From a virus: a DNA stretch of 25,426 bases. The notes under the pieces were generated by a model. It did not search any database. It saw only the letters and a program-made list of their open reading frames with translations, and was not told the origin of the DNA. Made by a program: the position numbers and the translations under genes. Shown piece by piece: positions 20,723 to 25,426 of this stretch. The stretch covers positions 41,507 through 66,932 of the IMG/VR virus record IMGVR_UViG_3300037847_005438; one strand, 5' to 3'. Positions within the stretch are counted from its first letter, which is position 1. Each line of letters opens with the position of its first letter.

Positions 20723-20746
20723 GAAATATGACAGATAATAAAAGAG
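20709..20746 (+). promoter_or_regulatory. CACAAA/AGATAATA element, copy 9 (inside coding sequence)
   Basis: CACAAACTAA, 14 bases, AGATAATAAAAGAG, with the same internal spacing as the eight intergenic copies. It straddles the junction of two genes: the CACAAACTAA block encodes the end of the 127-residue protein and AGATAATA encodes residues 2-5 of the next. If active, it could not serve the gene at 20728 from its own ATG and would feed genes further downstream. Confidence 0.5.
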
Positions 20747-21072
20747 TTACAAATAAACAAATATTAGATAAAATCGACTCGTTAAAAGTAGGTGACGAAG
20801 GACTTAACATATTGGCTACCAAAATAGTAAGTCGTATGGTAAAACTCAAGTCAATGGAGGACTGGTTTCATCATGTTGCTAAGTCTGATAAAGCTTGGTC
20901 ATCGACTTACAAAGATCTTAATTTATCAGAAGAAGTTGAGGCTTTGGGTGAAGCTGCAAAGCTTATGACATTAATGAATATATGTCAAGAAGATGAAGAG
21001 TATGAAAAATGCGCCTTAATTAAAAATCGTATGGACGAGGTTAATAAAATACTTAAAAAATATAAAAAATGA
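20728..21072 (+). CDS. Helical early protein, unknown
   Basis: 114 residues, nearly all helix: NKQILDKIDSLKVGDEGLNI, then KIVSRMVKLKSMEDWFHHVAKSD, then LSEEVEALGEAAKLMTLMNI and a Lys-rich end. No membrane segment or metal site. It overlaps the next tiny gene as ATGA. Family not recognised; possibly an adaptor or regulator. Confidence 0.7.
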   Translation: MTDNKRVTNKQILDKIDSLKVGDEGLNILATKIVSRMVKLKSMEDWFHHVAKSDKAWSSTYKDLNLSEEVEALGEAAKLMTLMNICQEDEEYEKCALIKNRMDEVNKILKKYKK

Positions 21073-21170
21073 CACGAAATGAACAGCAAATGTATAGAGA
21101 CATTAGCAACTTAACTAAAGCATTAGAAAAATTAGTAAAAGTATTAACTAAATTAGCAAAAGAACAATGA
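21069..21170 (+). CDS. 33-residue leucine-zipper-like microprotein
   Basis: MTRNEQQMYRDISNLTKALE followed by KLVKVLTKLAKEQ. Leu, Ile and Val fall at heptad spacing, giving an amphipathic, dimer-type helix. It overlaps the gene before it (ATGA) and the gene after it (ATGA), which is strong evidence of coupled translation. It could form a complex with the helical 114-residue protein. Too short to assign. Confidence 0.6.
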   Translation: MTRNEQQMYRDISNLTKALEKLVKVLTKLAKEQ

Positions 21171-21652
21171 ATATATTTTATTTAGATAAATGCCCTGAAA
21201 AAGCGGCTAGACTACAGTATAATAAACATGTAGTTAAAATGATACTTGAGTCAGCTCAAATGTTATGTACAGCTCATCATTGTATTATGGGTGCTGATGC
21301 TAATGTACCTTATAAAGCAGCACATAGAAATCATCCATCAACTAAATGGGCTAGACAATCTGGTGAAAATTATACTTGGCTGTATAGACACATGATGGAA
21401 CTAGGTAGAGAGTACGAAAAACGTTATGGTAAAAAACATCTATCTATAATTAAATGTGAAGATCCATTGTCTATATTGCCAGGTGGTATATTAGAAACAG
21501 GATTAACTGAAATGCCTCAGTGTATGCCAGATGAATATAAAGATAAATGTAGTATACAAGCTTATTGGAATTATTACATAGGCGAAAAACACGTAGTAGC
21601 AAACCCTAAAACTGAAAAATTATATGAGCGAAGACCTCAAGAAACGTATTAA
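21167..21652 (+). CDS. Conserved phage protein, possible DNA-repair relative
   Basis: 161 residues with the pattern MNIFYLDKCPEKAA, KHVVKMILESAQMLCTAHH, AHRNHPSTKWARQS and NYTWLYRHMMELGREYEKRYG, ending in AYWNYYIGEKHVVA. I know this order from many marine phage proteins, usually left unnamed. The final Y-x-x-YY-x-x-K recalls the end of T4 endonuclease V-type proteins, but I cannot confirm a catalytic site. Many His and Cys residues leave a metal site open. It is followed by the shared hairpin element that covers the next start codon. Confidence 0.65.
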   Translation: MNIFYLDKCPEKAARLQYNKHVVKMILESAQMLCTAHHCIMGADANVPYKAAHRNHPSTKWARQSGENYTWLYRHMMELGREYEKRYGKKHLSIIKCEDPLSILPGGILETGLTEMPQCMPDEYKDKCSIQAYWNYYIGEKHVVANPKTEKLYERRPQETY

Positions 21653-21680
21653 AAAAGTTTTAATTACATTAAAACCACAA

Positions 21681-21730
21681 GGGACTGTGACAACAGCCCC
21701 TAAATAACTAGAGTAATAGGCTAATGTCAC
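21681..21730 (+). promoter_or_regulatory. GTGACA...TGTCAC hairpin element, copy 2, over a start codon
   Basis: GTGACA (21687-21692) and TGTCAC (21725-21730) flank TAACTAGAGTAATAGGC (21705-21721), as at 16571-16616. The start codon of the 206-residue gene (21724-21726) overlaps the 3' arm, so the long helix would hide it. A competing hairpin, GGGACTGT with ACAGCCCC around GACA (21681-21700), uses the 5' arm and would free the start. This looks like a translational switch. Confidence 0.55.
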
Positions 21731-22344
21731 ACGAAAGAAAATTAAAGTATTTAAATCAAAACCAAATTGTATACCGTAGACAACCAATAAAAGATATACC
21801 AGACATTGATAATGAAGTATATATGTTTTATGTTAACGGCACACATGAGTGTTACGAACTGTTTAGATCATCAGCTAAAATAACTACATACAAATCTCTT
21901 AAATGGCATTTGTTAGTATTATGGTATTTAAACCCTGATTTAGATCAAGATAAGTTTATGCAACTAGCAGAAGTTATATGCCACAAACCAAATGGCTTTG
22001 TAAGTTTTGCTATACACATTGATTTATTACGTAAAATAGTATATGAAGTTAGCATGCTAGATTTAGATGAGCCACCTAAAAACAAGCTGCGTAAAGTTAT
22101 ATTTAAACCATTTACTAGAGTTAGTAAAGAAGAAAAATTACGTATTGTAGGTGAGTTAATAGGTAGAACAAAACGTATAACTCAAGATGATATTTACGAC
22201 TGCATGTTAGAAATAAATAATAATAAAGAAAAAATAACTATAGCTAAACTAGCTAAGTTATTAAGCTGTACAAGTAGAACAATACACAGGAACATAGGTG
22301 TAGAATTAAAACGAGAAAAAGAATTATTAAATAAACAAATATGA
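21724..22344 (+). CDS. Helix-turn-helix protein coupled to the sigma factor
   Basis: 206 residues. The C-terminus (171-191, ITIAKLAKLLSCTSRTIHRN) is a clear helix-turn-helix with a charged tail (ELKREKELLNKQI). The N-terminal part is mixed alpha/beta (VYMFYVNGTHECYELF) with a central helical region. It overlaps the next gene, a sigma factor, as ATGA, so the pair is probably made together and may act together in transcription control. Its start codon lies in the hairpin element described at 21681. It may be a transcription regulator or a replication initiator. Confidence 0.7.
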   Translation: MSHERKLKYLNQNQIVYRRQPIKDIPDIDNEVYMFYVNGTHECYELFRSSAKITTYKSLKWHLLVLWYLNPDLDQDKFMQLAEVICHKPNGFVSFAIHIDLLRKIVYEVSMLDLDEPPKNKLRKVIFKPFTRVSKEEKLRIVGELIGRTKRITQDDIYDCMLEINNNKEKITIAKLAKLLSCTSRTIHRNIGVELKREKELLNKQI

Positions 22345-23102
22345 AAAGTTATAATATACAGAACTATATTAGATATAAAAAAGATTTAGAAAAAACAATA
22401 GCAAGAATAAAAATAAAAGAACATTATTCTTTATATGATAGAGATACATTAGTAACTTTATTTATGCCACTTGTAGAAAATATAGCTAGAAAATTTGCAA
22501 CATCACAACAGGCTAGCGGTGTAATGAGTATAAATGATCTTATACAAGAAGGTAATTTAAACTTAATAAAAGCAGTTGATCGTATAGATTGGGATAAAAT
22601 GTCAGAGTCTGAAGATCAAGAAAAAACTATGAAATCATTTTTATCTAAACGTATTAAAGGTGGTATACGTAGGGCAATAGATATTAACAGAGGTCAAATG
22701 CGTTTACCAGAACATATAACAAACGAAATACGTAAAAACTTTGGTAAAGATAAAAAAATGGTTGCTATGTTTTTTAACTCTATATTTTTAAGTATAGATG
22801 CGGGTTCAAGAGATGATGAAGATATGTTGTATCAAATAGAAGATCAGTCAGAGCCTTATAATCAAGAATTTTTAAATATGTATCTTACAAGCTTATTAAA
22901 ACAACATCTTGATGACAAAGAGTTTCATGTATTAAGATTAAGTTATGGTCTTGATTGTGACAAGCACTCAGCTAAAGAAATTGCTAAGTATTTAGGCATT
23001 GAAGGCAGTGGTGCTTATGTACGTGTTTCGCAGTTAAAAAAGCAAGCAGTTAATAAATTAATAGAAAATGTAGATCACTCGCAAGTGATTGATTATCTGT
23101 AA
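22341..23102 (+). CDS. Sigma-70-like factor
   Basis: 253 residues. Region 2: LFMPLVENIARKFA (40-53), INDLIQEGNLNLIKAVDRID (64-83) and the promoter-melting/recognition helix SFLSKRIKGGIRRAIDI (99-115). Region 3-like: MRLPEHITNEIRK (120-132). Region 4: FHVLRLSYGL (195-204), AKEIAKYLGI (211-220) and VRVSQLKKQAVNKL (227-240) as a helix-turn-helix. There is no region 1.1. It would redirect host RNA polymerase to phage promoters, perhaps those of the late arm. Start at 22341 in an ATGA overlap with the preceding gene. Confidence 0.85.
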   Translation: MKSYNIQNYIRYKKDLEKTIARIKIKEHYSLYDRDTLVTLFMPLVENIARKFATSQQASGVMSINDLIQEGNLNLIKAVDRIDWDKMSESEDQEKTMKSFLSKRIKGGIRRAIDINRGQMRLPEHITNEIRKNFGKDKKMVAMFFNSIFLSIDAGSRDDEDMLYQIEDQSEPYNQEFLNMYLTSLLKQHLDDKEFHVLRLSYGLDCDKHSAKEIAKYLGIEGSGAYVRVSQLKKQAVNKLIENVDHSQVIDYL

Positions 23103-23163
23103 GTTACTATTGTAAATATGAACAAAAACATGTAATAATATATATACACCAAATACCAAAAAT
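23103..23163 (+). promoter_or_regulatory. Possible variant promoter before the recombination genes
   Basis: This 61-base gap contains TAATAATATATATAC at 23133-23147, which resembles the AGATAATATATATG half of the 38-bp element, but the CACAAA half is missing at the expected distance. TTGTAAAT lies at 23110. It may be a different promoter class serving the recombination and replication genes. Confidence 0.3.
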
Positions 23164-23769
23164 ATGAAAGAATTAAACCAAAAACTAGCTCAAATACAAA
23201 CTGAGCTAAAAGCAAAAAAATCGAGTTACAACTCATTCGGTAAATACTATTTTAGAAAAGCCGAAGACATTTTAGAGGCTACAAAGCCTTTTCTTTTAAA
23301 ACATGGCGTTACAGTTACTCTTAATGAAGAGCTAATCATGGTGGTAAATGATGATACAACTGACCCTGTTCCAACGATCAAATCAACAGCAACAATAACA
23401 GATGGCGAAAATGCTATACACGCGACCGCTATAGTAGGTGTAGACCTTAATCAAAAAGGTATGCAAACCGCTCAACAATTCGGTGCCGCATCTTCTTATG
23501 GAAAGAAATATGCATTAGGTAATTTATTTTTAATTGATGATACTCAAGATGCCGACGCTAGTAATGATCATGGTAAATCTAAAGCTGTGTCTAAAATTAA
23601 ACAAGCTGCAAAACCAGCTATAACTAAAGAGCAATTGAAGAAAGCTGAGGAGTATGTATTAGCAGGTGGAGAAGTTAAAGCTATTGAAACAAAATACAAA
23701 CTAACAGTTGAACAAATAAATAAATTAAATGACCTTAGAAAAGAAAAGTCAGATCTTACAAAGGCTTAA
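23164..23769 (+). CDS. erf: ERF-family single-strand annealing protein
   Basis: 201 residues, a phage recombinase that anneals complementary single strands. The family signatures are FGKYYFRKAEDILEATKP (26-43) and QQFGAASSYGKKYAL then GNLFLIDDTQDADA (about 103-131), matching the G-A-x-SY-x-KRYAL and E/D-DDA features of ERF. The C-terminal third is Lys-rich with a short helical repeat (KAEEYVLAGGEVKAIETKYK). It overlaps the exonuclease gene by 41 bases. Together they would form a two-component recombination pair, as in many phages. Confidence 0.9.
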   Translation: MKELNQKLAQIQTELKAKKSSYNSFGKYYFRKAEDILEATKPFLLKHGVTVTLNEELIMVVNDDTTDPVPTIKSTATITDGENAIHATAIVGVDLNQKGMQTAQQFGAASSYGKKYALGNLFLIDDTQDADASNDHGKSKAVSKIKQAAKPAITKEQLKKAEEYVLAGGEVKAIETKYKLTVEQINKLNDLRKEKSDLTKA

Positions 23770-24469
23770 AAACGACGAAGACTACTACGGTGAGTTTGGT
23801 AATCAGTTTATATCTAACTCACACGTTGGTAGATTATTAAAAGATCCATTAAGAGCCTTTGAACCAAGCAAACCATCTCCAGCATTTTTAGTTGGTGGGT
23901 ATTTTCATACTTGTATATTAGAACCTGATAAAATAGATAAGTATAAAGTTGTTAAATCAACTACTAGAAATACTAAAGCTTACAAAGATGTTGCTGGTGG
24001 CGAGCTGTGTCTATTGCAACACGAAGTAGATACAATTGAATTAATGAGAGATAAAGTTATGCAAAACGATATATGTAAAGATCTTATACAAGGTCCACAA
24101 ATTGAATACGAACAACCACAGATAATAAATATGTTCGACAACGACTGGAAAGGTAAAGCAGATATTGTTAACCATAACGAAAAACTAGTTATTGATTTAA
24201 AAACAACAGCAGACATTGATAAGTTTCAATGGTCAGCGACTAAGTATAACTATGACTCACAAGCTTATATCTATAGTAAGTTATTTGGATATGAGATGTT
24301 ATTTATAGTTATCGATAAAGCCACTCATAAAATAGGTATGTTTGATTGTTCGCCTGAGTTTTATGAACGTGGGGAAGACAAGGTGCGTAGAGCAAGTGAA
24401 GCTTATGACTTGTTTTACAAGACCAAGGACTTTGATCCTAAACAATATTTCATAAGCAAAACCTTATAA
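23729..24469 (+). CDS. PD-(D/E)XK exonuclease
   Basis: 246 residues. The catalytic core is KGKADIV (141-147, D145) and LVIDLKTT (153-160, D156 and K158), with Q178 in SQAYIYS as the following motif. FLVGGYFHTCIL (53-64, H60) is the N-terminal helix motif of phage RecE/YqaJ-like exonucleases. It would resect DNA ends to give single strands for the ERF protein. The ATG at 23729 overlaps the ERF gene, indicating coupled translation. A later start is possible, but the overlap is typical for this arm. Confidence 0.88.
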   Translation: MTLEKKSQILQRLKNDEDYYGEFGNQFISNSHVGRLLKDPLRAFEPSKPSPAFLVGGYFHTCILEPDKIDKYKVVKSTTRNTKAYKDVAGGELCLLQHEVDTIELMRDKVMQNDICKDLIQGPQIEYEQPQIINMFDNDWKGKADIVNHNEKLVIDLKTTADIDKFQWSATKYNYDSQAYIYSKLFGYEMLFIVIDKATHKIGMFDCSPEFYERGEDKVRRASEAYDLFYKTKDFDPKQYFISKTL

Positions 24470-24479
24470 ACCTAAAATT

Positions 24480-24647
24480 ATGCCAAGAACTAAATCAAAA
24501 GTATGTAGCGTTAGTGGAATTAAAACATCTGAAAAAAACTTTTATAAAGGTCACAACCATGTAAAAGCTGTAGATAATTTAAGAAGAAACAGTGGTGCTA
24601 CTAAAGAGCAAATAATGAGAATGTTTAACCAATTAAATAATTATTAA
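24480..24647 (+). CDS. Small basic protein between exonuclease and SSB
   Basis: 55 residues, MPRTKSKVCSVSGIKTSEKN then FYKGHNHVKAVDNLRRNSGA and a helical end (QIMRMFNQLNNY). Basic, with one Cys and several His. It starts after CTAAAATTATG and ends directly before the SSB-like start (TAAATG). It may bind nucleic acid at the replication complex; the function is not recognised. Confidence 0.65.
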   Translation: MPRTKSKVCSVSGIKTSEKNFYKGHNHVKAVDNLRRNSGATKEQIMRMFNQLNNY

Positions 24648-24956
24648 ATGGCGAGTATTATTAAAACAAGTATTAACCTAAATGAAATACCGAAAGACAA
24701 AATCTATGTAGGTAAAAAAGGTAAATACTTACCAATTACAATTACTTTGAATGATGAGCTAGATCAGTTCGGTAATCAAGGTCCTGTAGTTGTAGAACAA
24801 ACTAAGGAGGAAAGAGATGCTAAAGCACCTAAGACTTACCTTGGTAATGTAAAAGTGGTTTGGACTAATGGTTCTAATGTAGAGCCAGCTCCAAGAGATA
24901 ACAACTCAGCACCGGCACCTGCTCCTGCCGAGGCTGAAGAAGATCTACCATTTTAA
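24648..24956 (+). CDS. SSB-like protein with acidic DLPF tail
   Basis: 102 residues. The N-terminal ~75 residues look like an OB-like beta barrel: IKTSINLNEIPKDKIYVGKK, YLPITITLNDELDQFGNQ, TKEERDAKAPKTYLGNVKVV. A Pro/Ala-rich linker (SAPAPAPAEA) and the tail EEDLPF follow. A flexible linker ending in an acidic D-x-P-F tip is the hallmark of bacterial SSB, where it recruits replication proteins. This domain is shorter than E. coli SSB. It lies between the recombination genes and the primase-helicase, and its stop overlaps the next start as TAATG. Confidence 0.8.
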   Translation: MASIIKTSINLNEIPKDKIYVGKKGKYLPITITLNDELDQFGNQGPVVVEQTKEERDAKAPKTYLGNVKVVWTNGSNVEPAPRDNNSAPAPAPAEAEEDLPF

Positions 24957-25426
24957 TGAATAAAGAAGAGATCAATGGATTTGTGATTGACGAGTTCAAT
25001 CAATATGGCCTAAAAGAAAATGCAACACAGGGGATTTGTCCCTTGTGTTCGCATACTAGGAAACCTAAGAATCAAAAAGCACAATGTGCTAGTTATGATT
25101 GGGAACGTGGTCTCGGTACATGTCACAACTGTAATACTACATTTCAACTTCATACTTACCAACGCAAGGGCAATAGCGAACGCGTCTATGTTAGACCAGA
25201 TACGCCAGCCAACTTTAACGAGGTGAGTACGAATGTTGAAACGTGGTTTGGTACAAGAGGTATATCAAAACAAACACTCAAAGATCTTCATGTAACTGAA
25301 GGTCCTGAGTTTATGCCTCAAACTGGTAAGCAAGAAAACACAATACAGTTTAATTACTTTATGGGTGATCAGCTTATTAATGTTAAGTACCGTGACGGTA
25401 GAAAAAACTTTAAGCTTTATAAAGGT
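24956..25426 (+). CDS. Primase-helicase, Twinkle / T7 gp4-like (N-terminal part)
   Basis: 157 residues are visible before the window ends. The N-terminus has a zinc ribbon, CPLC (28-31) and CHNC (56-59), as in phage primases that read template trinucleotides. WFGTRGISKQTL (about 98-109) matches the E/T-RGIS-x-x-T motif of Twinkle- and gp4-type primases, and the following strands (QFNYFMGDQLINVKYRDGR) begin the primase core. The Toprim and helicase domains would lie beyond the edge. The ATG overlaps the SSB stop as TAATG. Confidence 0.88.
   Translation, partial: MNKEEINGFVIDEFNQYGLKENATQGICPLCSHTRKPKNQKAQCASYDWERGLGTCHNCNTTFQLHTYQRKGNSERVYVRPDTPANFNEVSTNVETWFGTRGISKQTLKDLHVTEGPEFMPQTGKQENTIQFNYFMGDQLINVKYRDGRKNFKLYKG

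Noticed and set aside
1-25426. Reassigned stop codon
   Set aside because: TAA, TAG and TGA all end convincing genes (for example TAG at 16124, TGA at 21070, TAA at 15878), and known genes are uninterrupted under the standard code.
1-25426. Lysogeny module (integrase, repressor, attachment site)
   Set aside because: No integrase or excisionase motif and no tRNA-derived attachment site is visible; the HTH protein is coupled to a sigma factor rather than arranged as a repressor switch.

Overview
This 25.4 kb window looks like an internal piece of the genome of a lytic, tailed double-stranded DNA phage. It is very AT-rich. Almost all start codons follow A/T-rich leaders such as AAATTATG with no Shine-Dalgarno sequence, which is the pattern of Bacteroidota and their phages. 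The order large terminase, portal, acidic scaffold-like protein, major capsid protein, the sizes of those proteins, and two gene arms running in opposite directions all resemble crAss-like phages and related marine podoviruses. That placement is an inference from gene order and motifs, not from a database search.

Layout. Positions 1-15094 are a minus-strand (late, virion) arm, transcribed right to left. In transcription order it holds a very basic 78-residue protein; two small proteins with a shared N-terminal tag; a 97-residue protein; GroEL and then GroES in overlapping genes; a 136-residue protein; a possible winged-helix protein; a third tagged protein; a small HExxH metalloprotein; two holin-like membrane proteins; a 241-residue probable virion protein; two small proteins; a 196-residue protein that I read as a tandem GroES-like barrel; a possible small terminase; large terminase; portal; scaffold-like protein; and major capsid protein. 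The capsid gene is followed by a UUCG-loop terminator. Positions 15095-15377 are the divergent intergenic region and contain a strikingly GC-rich, structured island.

Positions 15378-25426 are the plus-strand (early) arm. Its first 4 kb carries many tiny genes in short transcription units. Each unit is preceded by a copy of a 38-bp element, CACAAAYTWA-N14-AGATAATA, with invariant spacing. Eight copies are intergenic and one straddles a gene junction. Between units lie hairpins and at least two candidate structured RNAs, one about 214 nt long. From 19.7 kb the genes become more recognisable: a gp88-family protein, a helix-turn-helix protein coupled to a sigma-70-like factor, and a recombination/replication set (ERF annealing protein, PD-(D/E)XK exonuclease, SSB-like protein, and the start of a Twinkle-type primase-helicase that runs off the right edge).

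How it fits together. The early arm would remodel the host, switch transcription (sigma factor and HTH protein) and start recombination-dependent replication. The late arm would build the capsid, with a phage-encoded chaperonin system (GroEL, GroES and perhaps a second GroES-like protein) presumably folding virion proteins, and then lyse the cell. The most novel-looking items are the fixed-spacing promoter-like family, the chaperonin set with its extra GroES-like protein, the shared FKLxSGNKPSIAKLxG N-terminal tag, the long candidate RNA, and a hairpin element found twice, once over a start codon.
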